Assembly: GCF_012034175.1 (NCBI RefSeq)
Contig: NZ_JAATEJ010000020.1
Location: forward strand, 1 to 64,000
Source of the DNA: Actinacidiphila epipremni
GTDB taxonomy: Bacteria > Actinomycetota > Actinomycetes > Streptomycetales > Streptomycetaceae
DNA: 64,000 nt
Direction: 5' to 3'
Part shown: in pieces, positions 17,901 to 25,780 of the stretch
Layout of the letters: the number at the start of each line of letters is the position of its first letter
Position numbering within the stretch: the stretch's first letter is position 1
Program-made: the position numbers and the translations under genes
Notes under the pieces: model-generated
What the model saw: the letters and a program-made list of their open reading frames with translations, nothing else
The model's database searches: none
Told to the model about the DNA's origin: nothing

Positions 17901-18615
17901 CGTGGTCGGTGTGGCGGCGCAGGTCGGTGCCGTCGGGCAGGCACGAGTACAGGTTGCCGACGCCCTCGTGGTCGGACAGGAAGGCGACGCGGCCCGCGAC
18001 GAACATGGGCGAGGCGAGGTGGCCGTCGATGTCCTCCACCAGGCGCTCGCCGTGCAGCCACAGCCGGCCGGTGGCGCCGCCGCGGTAGCGCTTCCAGGCG
18101 TGCGGCTCGTGCGGTGGCGTGCCGGTCAGCAGCAGGGTGCGGCGCTCGGTGCCGTCGCCGTCGTCGGCGGGCTCGTCGCGCACCGCGATGTCGGAGACCG
18201 GCCCCCAGGGCAGCGGGCCGCCGGGGCCGCCCGCGACGGGGACGCTGTACGCCCAGGTGAAGTACGAGAACGCCTGGCCGTGGGACGACACCGCCAGGAC
18301 GTGGCCGTCGGGCGTCCAGGAGCACACCCGGGTGTCGGAGCTGCCCCAATAGGTCAGGCGGCGGGCGGTGCCGCCGTCGGACGGCACCACGTACACCTCG
18401 GGGTCGAGGCTGCGCCATGTGGTGAAGGCGATTGTCGACCCGTCGGGTGAGAAGCGGGGCGGGCCGACGCGGGTGCGGTCGGCGGTCACCCGCCACGCCC
18501 GGCCAGGCGGACCGCCGGCCGGGCCCAGCGGGGCGACCCAGATGTCGTCCTCCGCGGCGAAGCAGAGCATGTCGCCGTGCAGATGCGGAAACCGTAGGTA
18601 CGCGCCGTCGCTCAC
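14953..18615 (-). CDS. Tricorn-like S41-family protease
   Basis: This is a cytoplasmic protease of about 1220 residues in the Tricorn architecture: two N-terminal beta-propellers (repeated segments such as FSPDGSTIAFTTWRS, WTPDGHVLAV and FTRDGRYLAFLSW), a helical C1 domain, a PDZ (around RILPGESSDSKARSPLAGTG) and the C2 catalytic domain. Catalytic elements match Tricorn: GTSHAYV (Ser-His), ATSSDGD (nucleophile Ser then Asp) and SVENQG near the end. It probably trims peptides released by larger proteases. GTG at 18615 is preferred (VSDGAYLRFPHLHGD is the usual opening); TTG at 18651 is also possible. A heptapeptide repeat interrupts the propeller region. Confidence 0.9.
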   Translation of the reverse strand: MSDGAYLRFPHLHGDMLCFAAEDDIWVAPLGPAGGPPGRAWRVTADRTRVGPPRFSPDGSTIAFTTWRSLDPEVYVVPSDGGTARRLTYWGSSDTRVCSWTPDGHVLAVSSHGQAFSYFTWAYSVPVAGGPGGPLPWGPVSDIAVRDEPADDGDGTERRTLLLTGTPPHEPHAWKRYRGGATGRLWLHGERLVEDIDGHLASPMFVAGRVAFLSDHEGVGNLYSCLPDGTDLRRHTDHADFYARNAATDGERVVYHCAGELWLVEDLSPGAQPRRLDVRLGGARSGRRPYQVPAATNLDGIAVDTAGRASAVCVRGGLYWLTHRDGPARTVSDSPGARVRLPEMLGDTGLVGYVTDAEGEDGIELAPLPGRASRALSRGPESAAEALAALDAAPEPADAAPDTVPVGAVRSRPADGDDPTNAGDHRIPAGDDHTPPGDGRTVRTGSTRMAYVGDVLVPGIDGAASAGPPPGDAPDTVTRLAVGRLGRVLALVSSPDGGTLAVASHDGRLLLVTTGAADPAAGESAPPYDDAGTGADPAPPQPPGTVTELIRSTNGPVRDLAFSPDSAWLTWSHPGIGRSLRSIKIARLSDHTIIDVTNGRFEDEQPVFTRDGRYLAFLSWRGFDPVYDVHTGDLSFPLGCRPYLVPLNSATPSPFALPIDGGPIGSATASGLDPGESGGDSDGPVVVEAEGLPSRVTPFPVPASKYSSLEPVQGGVVWLRWPISGALGETFVNPTDPSARPTLEFFNLGKSKKTELVRHMDWYAVSGDGRRLAVYDEGELSVLPSNERGDDETTVYVDLRRILHEVDPGAEWRQSYAEAGRLIRDYFWAPDMCGVDWTAVLDQYRPLVDRVATPDEFADLLREVLGELGTSHAYVAAARRNEGPPHYQRPIGLLGADFQHNKDGTWTVVRILPGESSDSKARSPLAGTGIREGAVLTHVDGRPVDPEAGPFPLLAGAGGTTVELTFRPPGGGPPRRVAVVPLIDDRPLRYQHWVARRRKVVRRLSGGRCGYLHIPDLGGSGWAQFNRDLRSEVAYDALLVDVRGNAGGNISELVIEKLTRTVLGWDLTRNAQPVSYTGNAPRGPIVAIADEATSSDGDMITAAFKLLGIGPVVGLRTWGGVVGMTGRHRLGDGTVITVPMNAAWFDAYGWSVENQGVAPDIECLRTPLDWAEGRHGQLDVAVRTALALLSQHPAACPPDLSERPDRSRPPLPPRSPAMSP
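17298..17381. repeat. Four imperfect 21-bp tandem repeats within the Tricorn-like gene
   Basis: Units start at 17298, 17319, 17340 and 17361, each beginning gaY-SatcgccSg. They stay in frame and encode four 7-residue units sharing a central Gly-Asp: PPGDGRT, PAGDDHT, NAGDHRI and ADGDDPT. They fall in a hydrophilic loop between propeller blades, so expansion should be tolerated. Confidence 0.75.
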
Positions 18616-18733
18616 CTCATCTATGGTTCGGGGCTGCCAGGCGGCCAGCAACTTTTCCCGGGAGTGCGCCCCCGCGGTGCGTCACCGCGCCGGGTGACCG
18701 CCGGTCGTACGACCCCGGGGGCGTACGGTCCGG

Positions 18734-18800
18734 TCGTCGGATGATCCGTGGTCGGGTGGTCGGGTGGTCGGCCTGTCCGACGGTCGGATGGTCGGATGGA
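18734..18800. repeat. 8-bp tandem repeats (ggtcgggt/ggtcggat) between divergent genes
   Basis: An 8-bp period is clear from about 18750 to 18797: ggtcgggt twice, ggtcggcc, tgtccgac, then ggtcggat twice, with related sequence just before. The array sits in the spacer between the leftward Tricorn-like gene and the rightward GNAT gene, where both promoters should be. Confidence 0.7.
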
Positions 18801-18816
18801 GTGACGGGAGGTGGGC

Positions 18817-19308
18817 GTGGAGGCGGAGGTCATCGTCACGCGGCGGCTGACGCTGCTGCCGTTGGCGCCGCACTATGCGGAGGAAATGGCCGTCGTGCTG
18901 GGCGATCCGGCGCTGCACCGGTACATCGGTGGCGCACCGCTGGGCGTCGAGGAGTTGCGGGCGCGGTACGTGCGGCTGGCCGCGGGGTCGGGGCAGGCGG
19001 ACGTGGCGTGGTGCAACTGGGTCGTGCGGCTGGACGCGGAGGACCGGCTGGCCGGGACGGTGCAGGCGACGGTCACCGGGGCGCGGGCGGAGGTCGCGTG
19101 GGTGGTCGGTGCGGCGTGGCAGGGGCGGGGGATCGCGACCGAGGCGGCTCGCGGGATGGTCGGATGGCTGCGCGCGGCCGGGGTGTCGACGGTGGTCGCG
19201 CATGTGCACCCCGACCATGGCGCGTCCGCCGCGGTGGCCGCCGCGGTCGGCCTGGTGGCCACGCGGGAGTGGCAGGACGGCGAGGTGAGATGGCGGTCGG
19301 GCGGGTGA
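18817..19308 (+). CDS. GNAT-family N-acetyltransferase
   Basis: This 163-residue GCN5-related acetyltransferase resembles the RimJ/RimL branch (VTRRLTLLPLAPHYAEEM at the N-terminus). The acetyl-CoA loop is AWQGRGIATEAARGMV, preceded by the strand AEVAWVVG and followed by AHVHPDHGASAAVAAAVGL. GTG at 18817 is chosen because GGGAG lies six bases before it; the GTG at 18811 abuts that site. The substrate is unknown. It is divergent from the Tricorn-like gene. Confidence 0.85.
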   Translation: MEAEVIVTRRLTLLPLAPHYAEEMAVVLGDPALHRYIGGAPLGVEELRARYVRLAAGSGQADVAWCNWVVRLDAEDRLAGTVQATVTGARAEVAWVVGAAWQGRGIATEAARGMVGWLRAAGVSTVVAHVHPDHGASAAVAAAVGLVATREWQDGEVRWRSGG

Positions 19309-19476
19309 GCACACTGTCGTACGGGCGGATTGTCGGCCTGGGGCGGCCGGTCGCGCGGCCGGCGCCGTTGGTGCGATCAGCGGACGGTCGGCGGGCCTAT
19401 CGGCGGGACATCGGATGAACGCCGGGGTTGCGCCCGGGCGCTGACCCGGTGGGGGTGGCTCGCGTACCGTGCATTA

Positions 19477-19495
19477 CCACCGAGTAGGTCGGTGG
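19477..19495. promoter_or_regulatory. Inverted repeat ccaccga-N5-tcggtgg upstream of the flavin dehydrogenase
   Basis: Perfect 7-bp arms surround gtagg, 29 bases before the ATG. CTGACC (19441-19446) and TACCGT (19465-19470), 18 bases apart, could be the -35 and -10, which would place the repeat over the transcription start, as expected for a repressor. No regulator gene is adjacent, so the binding protein is unknown. Confidence 0.42.
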
Positions 19496-19524
19496 GTGCG
19501 GCACGTGGAGCAGGAGGCGGGCGG

Positions 19525-21213
19525 ATGGCGCTGGACGCGGACGTCGTAGTGGTGGGCGCGGGTCTCGCGGGGCTGGTCGCCACCGCCGAGCTGGCCGACG
19601 CCGGGCGGAAGGTGATCCTGGTCGACCAGGAGCCGGAGGCGTCGCTGGGCGGGCAGGCGTTCTGGTCGTTCGGCGGGCTCTTCCTCGTGGACTCCCCCGA
19701 GCAGCGCCGGATGCGCATCAAGGACAGCGCGGACCTCGCGCTGCAGGACTGGCTGGGCACGGCCGGGTTCGACCGCCCCGAGGACTACTGGCCGCGCAAA
19801 TGGGCGCAGGAGTACGTCGCGTTCGCCGCCGGCGAGAAGCGGGCGTGGCTGCACGCGCAGGGGCTGCGCATCTTCCCCGTCGTCGGGTGGGCCGAGCGCG
19901 GCGGTTTCCTGGCGACCGGCCCGGGCAATTCGGTGCCGCGCTTCCACATCACGTGGGGCACGGGTCCGGGCGTCGTCGCGCCGTTCGAGCGGCGGGTGCG
20001 GGAGGCGGTGGCCCGCGGGCGGGTGGAGCTGCGGTTCCGGCACCGGGTGACGGGCCTGACCACGACCGGCGGCGCGGTGGACGGCGTGACCGGCGAGGTG
20101 CTCGTGCCCAGCGACGCCGAGCGCGGCACGGCGAGCTCGCGCGAGGTCGCCGGGGAGTTCGCGCTGCGGGCGCAGGCGGTGGTCGTCACCAGCGGCGGTA
20201 TCGGCGGCAACCACGACCTGGTGCGCGCGGCGTGGCCGGCCCGGCTCGGTACGCCCCCGAAGAAGCTGCTGTCGGGCGTTCCGGCGCATGTGGACGGCCT
20301 GATGCTGGGCGTCACGGAATCGGCGGGCGCCTCGCGCATCAACGGCGACCGCATGTGGCACTACACCGAGGGCATCGAGAACTGGAACCCGATCTGGGCC
20401 CGGCACGGCATCCGCATCCTGCCGGGGCCGTCGTCGCTGTGGCTCGACGCGACGGGCCGGCGGCTTCCCGTGCCCTATTTCCCCGGGTTCGACACGCTCG
20501 GGACGCTGGAGCACATTATGCGCACCGGGTACGAATACACGTGGTTCGTGCTCACCCAGAAGATCATCGAGAAGGAGTTCGCGCTGTCGGGCTCCGAGCA
20601 GAATCCGGACCTGACCGGGCGCAGTGTGCGGCAGGTGCTGAAGCGGGCGCTGCCGGGGGCTCCGGGGCCGGTCGAGGCGTTCAAGCGGAACGGTGCGGAT
20701 TTCGTGGTGGAGCGCGAGCTGGGGGCTCTTGTGCGGGGGATGAACGCGCTCACCGGGGAGGGCCTGGTCGAGGAGGCGGCGCTGCGGCGGGAGATCGAGG
20801 CGCGGGACCGGGAGATCGCGAACACGTACACGAAGGATTTGCAGGTCACGGCGATTCGGGGGGCGCGCAACTATATCGGCGACAAGCTGGTGCGGACGGC
20901 GGCGCCGCATCGGTTGCTGGATCCGAAGGCGGGGCCGCTCATTGCTGTGCGGCTGAACATTTTGACCAGGAAGTCGCTCGGGGGGCTGGAGACGGATCTG
21001 GAGGGGCGTGTGCTCGTGCCGGCGGGGGTCGGGGCGGCCGGGGGGGTTGGGGGGCGTGGGGGGCCACTGGAGGGGCTTTACGCGGCTGGGGAGGCGGCGG
21101 GGTTCGGTGGGGGAGGGGTGCATGGGTATCGGTCGCTGGAGGGGACGTTCTTGGGCGGGTGCATATTTTCCGGGCGTCAGGCGGGGCGGGCGGCTGCGGC
21201 GGCCACCGCGTAG
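19525..21213 (+). CDS. FAD-binding dehydrogenase (succinate dehydrogenase/KstD-like fold)
   Basis: This 562-residue flavoprotein begins with the dinucleotide site DVVVVGAGLAGLVATAELA and the E-containing strand KVILVDQE. The segments FWSFGGLFLVDSPEQRR, RFHITWGTGPGVV and the late FAD contact GGGGVHGYRSLEGTFLGG identify the group annotated as 'FAD-binding dehydrogenase', related to fumarate reductase flavoproteins and 3-ketosteroid dehydrogenases. The substrate is unproved. Start ATG 19525 has GGAGG nine bases upstream. Near the C-terminus a Gly/Val-rich low-complexity insertion (around VGAAGGVGGRGG) coincides with a strongly G-rich strand. It appears to be monocistronic. Confidence 0.86.
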   Translation: MALDADVVVVGAGLAGLVATAELADAGRKVILVDQEPEASLGGQAFWSFGGLFLVDSPEQRRMRIKDSADLALQDWLGTAGFDRPEDYWPRKWAQEYVAFAAGEKRAWLHAQGLRIFPVVGWAERGGFLATGPGNSVPRFHITWGTGPGVVAPFERRVREAVARGRVELRFRHRVTGLTTTGGAVDGVTGEVLVPSDAERGTASSREVAGEFALRAQAVVVTSGGIGGNHDLVRAAWPARLGTPPKKLLSGVPAHVDGLMLGVTESAGASRINGDRMWHYTEGIENWNPIWARHGIRILPGPSSLWLDATGRRLPVPYFPGFDTLGTLEHIMRTGYEYTWFVLTQKIIEKEFALSGSEQNPDLTGRSVRQVLKRALPGAPGPVEAFKRNGADFVVERELGALVRGMNALTGEGLVEEAALRREIEARDREIANTYTKDLQVTAIRGARNYIGDKLVRTAAPHRLLDPKAGPLIAVRLNILTRKSLGGLETDLEGRVLVPAGVGAAGGVGGRGGPLEGLYAAGEAAGFGGGGVHGYRSLEGTFLGGCIFSGRQAGRAAAAATA

Positions 21214-21325
21214 GCCTGACGCTCGCGCGGCGCGGGCCAAGTGGGGCGCCGGTGCTTCTGGTGGCGTCCGCGCCTGCGCCCCGGGGGTGCGCCTTCTGTC
21301 GGTGGGTGGGGTGGTCGGGGGCGCT

Positions 21326-21416
21326 CCGGGGGGTACCTCCTCGGACTGCGCACATTGACCTTTTCGCGCATCCGGTGCCGCCCTGTCGTGCGCAGTCCTG
21401 CGGGGGCACCCCCCGG
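21326..21416. repeat. Long interrupted inverted repeat
   Basis: The arms at about 21326-21353 and 21388-21416 are near-complements. The inner 11 bases are exact (ggactgcgcac at 21343 and gtgcgcagtcc at 21388) and the outer ccggggggtacc pairs with ggcaccccccgg. About 34 bases separate the arms. It sits in the non-coding 21214-21802 gap; the remainder of the gap up to 21640 is G-rich without a credible gene. Confidence 0.65.
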
Positions 21417-21658
21417 ATCACCCCCGCCCGTACGTCCGTCGGCGTCTGACCGCCGGGGGGTCAACTGCTGTCCGTTCAAGGAGGGTTGGGTGGGCGGGGT
21501 CTCCCGTACGTCGGTTGGCGGCCGTTCGTTCGTCCGGGTTGGGGCGGGCGTCTGTGGGGTGGCTGCCGTTGTTGCGCGGGGAGGGGTTTGACCTGGGGGG
21601 AGGGTGGGGGTGGGGGGCAACTCGTGGGGAGGGGCTGGGCCTTGTCGTGCTTCAAGCA

Positions 21659-21687
21659 TTGACAGGAGCAGAAGGGCTCCGCACTAT
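21659..21687 (+). promoter_or_regulatory. Vegetative-type promoter of the GH6 cellulase gene
   Basis: TTGACA at 21659-21664 and CACTAT at 21682-21687 are separated by 17 bases, a near-consensus primary-sigma promoter. The last base of the -10 is the first base of the CebR-type palindrome, so repressor binding would cover the transcription start. The leader to the ATG is about 110 bases. Confidence 0.72.
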
Positions 21688-21700
21688 GGGAGCGCTCCCA
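21687..21700. promoter_or_regulatory. CebR box (cellobiose/cello-oligosaccharide-responsive operator)
   Basis: TGGGAGCGCTCCCA is a perfect 14-bp palindrome identical to the CebR operator consensus known from Streptomyces cellulase and cebEFG genes. CebR is a LacI-family repressor released by cellobiose or cellotriose. Its place directly after the -10 of a cellulase gene strongly supports the assignment; cebR itself is not in the window. Confidence 0.9.
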
Positions 21701-21802
21701 CGTTAAGAGCGTGTAACCGATACAGGAACCACCGCACCACCTCCCATGGCCTTTCGAAGCCGTTTCGACAAGGCCCATCCCCCCTATGGAGGTTGTTCGC
21801 AC

Positions 21803-23608
21803 ATGGCAGTCCCGATAGTACGACGCAGAACCGCGGCGTTGGCCGCAGGTCTGATGGTCGTGGCGTCCGGCGGAGTCGCCGCCGCGCTCAGTTCCCCGTC
21901 CGCCTCGGCGGCCACGGCCGGCTGCTCGGTCAACTACAGCGTGAACCAGTGGGACAGCGGGTTCACCGCGAACGTGACCATCACCAACACCGGCCCCGCG
22001 CTGACCAGCTGGAACCTGGGCTGGACCTTCGCCGGCAACCAGAAGGTCACCCAGGGCTGGAACGCCACCATCACCCAGACGGGTGCCTCCGTCTCCGCGG
22101 CGAGCCTGTCGTACAACGGGGCGATCGCCACCGGCGGCACGACGAGCTTCGGCTTCAACGGAAGCTACAGCGGCACCAACACCTCGCCGACGTCGTTCAC
22201 GCTGAACGGCGTGGCCTGTGGCGGCGGCGGCACGTCCGGCGGTTCGACGGGCGGCACCACGCCTCCCACCACCCCGCCGACGACTCCGCCCACCACGCCG
22301 CCGACGACCCCGCCGACGACGCCTCCGACCACGCCGCCCACCTCCCCGCCGCCCGGCCAGAAGGTGGACAACCCGTACGTCGGTGCCAAGGGCTACGTCA
22401 ACTCCGAGTGGTCCGCGGAGGCCGCGGCCGACGGCGGCCAGGCGATCGCCAACTCCTCCACCGCCGTGTGGCTGGACCGGATCGCCGCCATCAACGGCGT
22501 CAACGGCGGGATGGGCCTGAAGGCGCACCTGGACGCCGCGGTGCAGCAGGCCGCGGGGCAGCCGCTGACGATCGAGCTCGTGATCTACGACCTGCCGGGT
22601 CGTGACTGCGCCGCGCTCGCCTCCAACGGTGAGCTCGGCCCGACGGAGATCGGCCGCTACCAGACCGACTACATCGACCCGATCGCGGCGCTGGAGGGCA
22701 ACTCCGCCTACTCCAAGCTGCGGATCGTCAACATCATCGAGCCCGACTCGCTGCCGAACCTGGTCACCAACGCCGGCGGCACCGACGGCTCGACGGACGC
22801 CTGCGCGACCATGAAGGCCAACGGCAACTACGAGAAGGGCGTCAGCTACGCCCTGTCGAAGCTGGGTGCCCTCGGCAACACGTACAACTACATCGACGCC
22901 GGCCACCACGCCTGGCTCGGCTGGGACAGCAACCTCGCCCCCGCCGCGCAGGAGTTCTACAAGGTCGCCACGAGCAACGGCGCCAGCCTGGCGGACGTCC
23001 AGGGCTTCATCACCAACACGGCGAACTACAGCGCCACCGTGGAGCCCAACTTCAAGGTCACGGACAACGTCAACGGCACCAGCGTGCGGCAGTCGAAGTG
23101 GGTCGACTGGAACAACTACGTGGACGAGCAGTCGTTCGCGCTCGGCCTGCGCAACCAGCTGATCTCCGACGGCTTCCCGTCGAGCATCGGCATGCTGATC
23201 GACACCGGCCGCAACGGCTGGGGCGGCAGCTCCCGGCCGACCGGCCCGGGTGCCACCACCAGCGTGGACACCTACGTCGACGGTGGCCGTATCGACCGCC
23301 GTATCCACGCCGGCAACTGGTGCAACCAGTCCGGTGCGGGCATCGGAGCGCGGCCGACGGCCGCTCCCTCGGCCAACATCGACGCCTACGTGTGGATCAA
23401 GCCGCCGGGTGAGTCCGACGGCGCGAGCCAGGCCATCAGCAACGATGAGGGCAAGGGCTTTGACCAGATGTGCGACCCGACCTACGGCGGCAACGCACGC
23501 AACGGCAACAACGCGACGGGCGCACTGCCGAACTCCCCGCTGGCGGGCCACTGGTTCTCGGCCCAGTTCCACCAGCTGATCGCCAACGCATACCCGCCGC
23601 TCTCGTAA
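21803..23608 (+). CDS. Secreted GH6 cellulase (cellobiohydrolase/endoglucanase) with N-terminal CBM2
   Basis: This 601-residue secreted enzyme has a signal peptide (about 1-37: RRR then a hydrophobic run, cut after ASA or SAAT). A family 2 cellulose-binding module follows (about 40-135; CSVNYSVNQWDSGFTANVTI to LNGVACGG), then a Thr/Pro linker built of TTPP repeats, and a family 6 catalytic domain (about 190-601). Catalytic-region motifs are YDLPGRDCAA (about 262-271), IIEPDSLPN, DAGHHAWLGW and WIKPPGESDG. Retention of all of these suggests an active enzyme. Expression should follow CebR derepression by cello-oligosaccharides. ATG 21803 has GGAGG twelve bases upstream. Confidence 0.95.
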   Translation: MAVPIVRRRTAALAAGLMVVASGGVAAALSSPSASAATAGCSVNYSVNQWDSGFTANVTITNTGPALTSWNLGWTFAGNQKVTQGWNATITQTGASVSAASLSYNGAIATGGTTSFGFNGSYSGTNTSPTSFTLNGVACGGGGTSGGSTGGTTPPTTPPTTPPTTPPTTPPTTPPTTPPTSPPPGQKVDNPYVGAKGYVNSEWSAEAAADGGQAIANSSTAVWLDRIAAINGVNGGMGLKAHLDAAVQQAAGQPLTIELVIYDLPGRDCAALASNGELGPTEIGRYQTDYIDPIAALEGNSAYSKLRIVNIIEPDSLPNLVTNAGGTDGSTDACATMKANGNYEKGVSYALSKLGALGNTYNYIDAGHHAWLGWDSNLAPAAQEFYKVATSNGASLADVQGFITNTANYSATVEPNFKVTDNVNGTSVRQSKWVDWNNYVDEQSFALGLRNQLISDGFPSSIGMLIDTGRNGWGGSSRPTGPGATTSVDTYVDGGRIDRRIHAGNWCNQSGAGIGARPTAAPSANIDAYVWIKPPGESDGASQAISNDEGKGFDQMCDPTYGGNARNGNNATGALPNSPLAGHWFSAQFHQLIANAYPPLS

Positions 23609-23659
23609 GCACCAGCAACCGATAGCGGATCCCCCCACCGGGCCCGTAACGGGGCCGCA

Positions 23660-23679
23660 CCCGGGTCGTCAGACCCGGG
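23660..23679 (+). terminator. Stem-loop after the cellulase gene
   Basis: The arms cccgggtc (23660-23667) and gacccggg (23672-23679) pair perfectly around gtca, about 50 bases after the stop. There is no T-run, which is common for Streptomyces terminators. Confidence 0.55.
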
Positions 23680-23790
23680 GTCGCGGTCCCGGGACGGGCC
23701 CGCCGCCGTGTTGTCGGACCCCTCGTGCACCATGGAGGAAGGCGAGCCGCGCACGGGCCGGCGGCCTGGTCGGTCAGGAGGCGGTCGGGG

Positions 23791-24966
23791 ATGGGCGGCA
23801 CCGAGGTGCACGGGGTGGCGGAGCCCGGTTACGAGCCGGTCCGCGCCGCCTTCGCGGGCAACTTCGCCCGCCGCGGGGACCGCGGTGCGGCGGTCGCGGT
23901 CTACCGGCACGGCCGCAAGGTCGTCGACCTGTGGGGCGGTACGGCGGCCCCGGACGGCGGCGGCCCGTGGCGCGAGGAGACCGCGCAGACGGTGCGGTCG
24001 GCGACCAAGGGCGTGGCCGCGGCCTGCCTGCTGCTGCTCCACCAGCGCGGCCAGCTGGACCTGGACGCGCCCGTCGGCGCCTACTGGCCGCAGTTCAAGG
24101 CCCGCGGCAAGGAGCGGGTGACGGTACGGGACGTGCTCGCGCACCGGGCAGGGGTGCCCGCGCTGGACGAGCCGCTCACCCCCGGGCAGGCCCTCGACGG
24201 GGTGTCGGGGCCGCGCGCGGTGGCGGCGCAGCAGCCGCTCTTCCCGCCCGGGCAGGCGCACGGCTACCACGCGCAGACCTTCAGCTGGCTCACCGGCGAG
24301 CTGGTGCTGCGCGCCTCGGGGCGGACGATCGGGCGGTTCACCGCCGAGGAGATCGCCCGGCCGCTGGGCCTGGACCTGTGGATCGGGCTGCCGGACGGCG
24401 AGGCGGGCCGGGTCGGCCGGATCGGTGACGTGGAGGTGCCGGCGCCGGCGGTGTCGGGGGCCTTGCGCAGCCGGCCCAAGCAGGCCGTGCACGAGGCGTA
24501 CGCGGACGCCGGCTCGCTCACCCGGCGGGCCTTCGCCGCCATCACGCCGCTGCCGGACGAGAACGACCCGGCATATCGCGCCGGGGAGCTGGCGGCCTCC
24601 GGCGGCATCGCCACCGCCCGGTCGCTGGCCCGCTTCTACGCCGCGCTCATCGGCGAGGTGGCGGACGGCCCGCGGCTGTTCGCGCCGGCGACGGTGACGG
24701 CGGCCAGGACGCCGGAGTCGGACGGGCCGGACCGGGTGCTGGTGGTCGGCACACTGTTCGGGCTCGGCTATATGCTGCACGGTTCGTCCGCCCCGATGCT
24801 CGGCCCCGGCTCCTTCGGCCACCCGGGGCGCGGCGGCAGCCTCGCCTTCGCCGACCCGGAGATGGGCGTCGGCTTTGGCTACGTCACCAACGGCATGCAG
24901 CGCAACGTCACCGCCGACCCCCGCGCACAGGCTCTGGTCAGGGCGCTTCGGGAGTGCATACGCTGA
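23791..24966 (+). CDS. Serine beta-lactamase-fold hydrolase (class C/EstB-like)
   Basis: This 391-residue protein has the beta-lactamase/DD-peptidase fold. The nucleophile motif SATK is at about residue 70, a Tyr-containing second motif is in HGYHAQTFSW, and the late segment is FGHPGRGGSLAFADPE. No signal peptide is seen, so a cytoplasmic esterase of the EstB/LpqK type is more likely than a true beta-lactamase. ATG at 23791 has AGGAGG nine bases upstream. An SDR gene follows 4 bases after its stop, suggesting a two-gene operon. Confidence 0.87.
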   Translation: MGGTEVHGVAEPGYEPVRAAFAGNFARRGDRGAAVAVYRHGRKVVDLWGGTAAPDGGGPWREETAQTVRSATKGVAAACLLLLHQRGQLDLDAPVGAYWPQFKARGKERVTVRDVLAHRAGVPALDEPLTPGQALDGVSGPRAVAAQQPLFPPGQAHGYHAQTFSWLTGELVLRASGRTIGRFTAEEIARPLGLDLWIGLPDGEAGRVGRIGDVEVPAPAVSGALRSRPKQAVHEAYADAGSLTRRAFAAITPLPDENDPAYRAGELAASGGIATARSLARFYAALIGEVADGPRLFAPATVTAARTPESDGPDRVLVVGTLFGLGYMLHGSSAPMLGPGSFGHPGRGGSLAFADPEMGVGFGYVTNGMQRNVTADPRAQALVRALRECIR

Positions 24967-24970
24967 CCCG

Positions 24971-25780
24971 ATGCGAGGACGCTTCGGGTCGTACGGTGTG
25001 ATCGTCACGGGCGGCGCGCGGGGCATCGGGGAGGCGATCGCGCGGCGGTTCGCCGCCGAAGGCGCCGCCGTACTCATCGCCGACCGGGACGCGGCCGGCG
25101 CCGAGGCGACCGCGGCCTCGATCCGCGCCGGCGGCGGGAGCGCCGAGGCGTGCGCCTGCGACGTGGCCGACACCGCGTCGGTGGACGCGGCGGTGGCGCG
25201 GGCGGTCGACGCCTTCGGGACGCTGGACGTGCTCGTCAACAACGCCTACCGGTGCGCGGAGGACAAGGGGCGGTTCGCCGCTGAGGACGACGAGGAGTGG
25301 CGGCTCGACCTCGACGTCACCCTGGTCGGCGCCATGCGCTGCACACGGGCCGCGCTGCCGCACCTGGCCGCCGCGCCCGGGCGGCGCGGGGCGGTGGTCA
25401 ACATCGGCTCCGTCAACGGCATCGCGTCCTTCGGCAACCACTCCTACAGCGCCGCCAAGGCCGGCCTGATGTCGCTGACCCGCACGCTCGCGGTGCAGGC
25501 CGCGCCGAGCGGGGTGCGGGTCAACCTGGTGGCGCCGGGCACGATCCGCACGCCCGCCTGGGACGGGCGGGAGGCGGCGCTGGAGACGGCGGCGGCCCTC
25601 TACCCGCTGGGCAGGGTCGGCGAACCCGCCGACATCGCCGGCGCGGTGACCTTCCTCGCCTCGGCCGACGCGGCCTGGATCACCGGGGTGACGCTCCCGG
25701 TGGACGGCGGGATCCTCATCAGCAACCCGGGATTCTCCGCGGCGATGGACGCCGTGCCCGGCTCCGCCGCGCAAGGCTGA
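24971..25780 (+). CDS. Short-chain dehydrogenase/reductase
   Basis: This 269-residue classical SDR has TGGARGIG near residue 14, NNAY in place of the usual NNAG, the serine in NIGSVNG and the active-site YSAAK. The closing segment WITGVTLPVDGGILISNPGF is typical of glucose-dehydrogenase-like SDRs. It lies 4 bases after the beta-lactamase-fold gene and the two are probably co-transcribed; the shared substrate is not evident. The start ATG 24971 is the one that places the cofactor motif at the normal depth. Confidence 0.87.
   Translation: MRGRFGSYGVIVTGGARGIGEAIARRFAAEGAAVLIADRDAAGAEATAASIRAGGGSAEACACDVADTASVDAAVARAVDAFGTLDVLVNNAYRCAEDKGRFAAEDDEEWRLDLDVTLVGAMRCTRAALPHLAAAPGRRGAVVNIGSVNGIASFGNHSYSAAKAGLMSLTRTLAVQAAPSGVRVNLVAPGTIRTPAWDGREAALETAAALYPLGRVGEPADIAGAVTFLASADAAWITGVTLPVDGGILISNPGFSAAMDAVPGSAAQG

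Noticed and set aside
21214..21658. A coding gene in the G-rich gap before the cellulase
   Set aside because: Frames here lack family sequence and ribosome sites, the base composition is strand-skewed, and an inverted repeat occupies the middle.
22258..22350. Repetitive accacgccgccg-like DNA in the cellulase gene
   Set aside because: It simply encodes the Thr/Pro linker between cellulose-binding and catalytic domains and stays in frame.
23791..24966. Beta-lactamase antibiotic-resistance gene
   Set aside because: The SATK motif and fold are present, but there is no signal peptide and the sequence is closer to EstB/LpqK-type esterases, so a resistance role is not supported.
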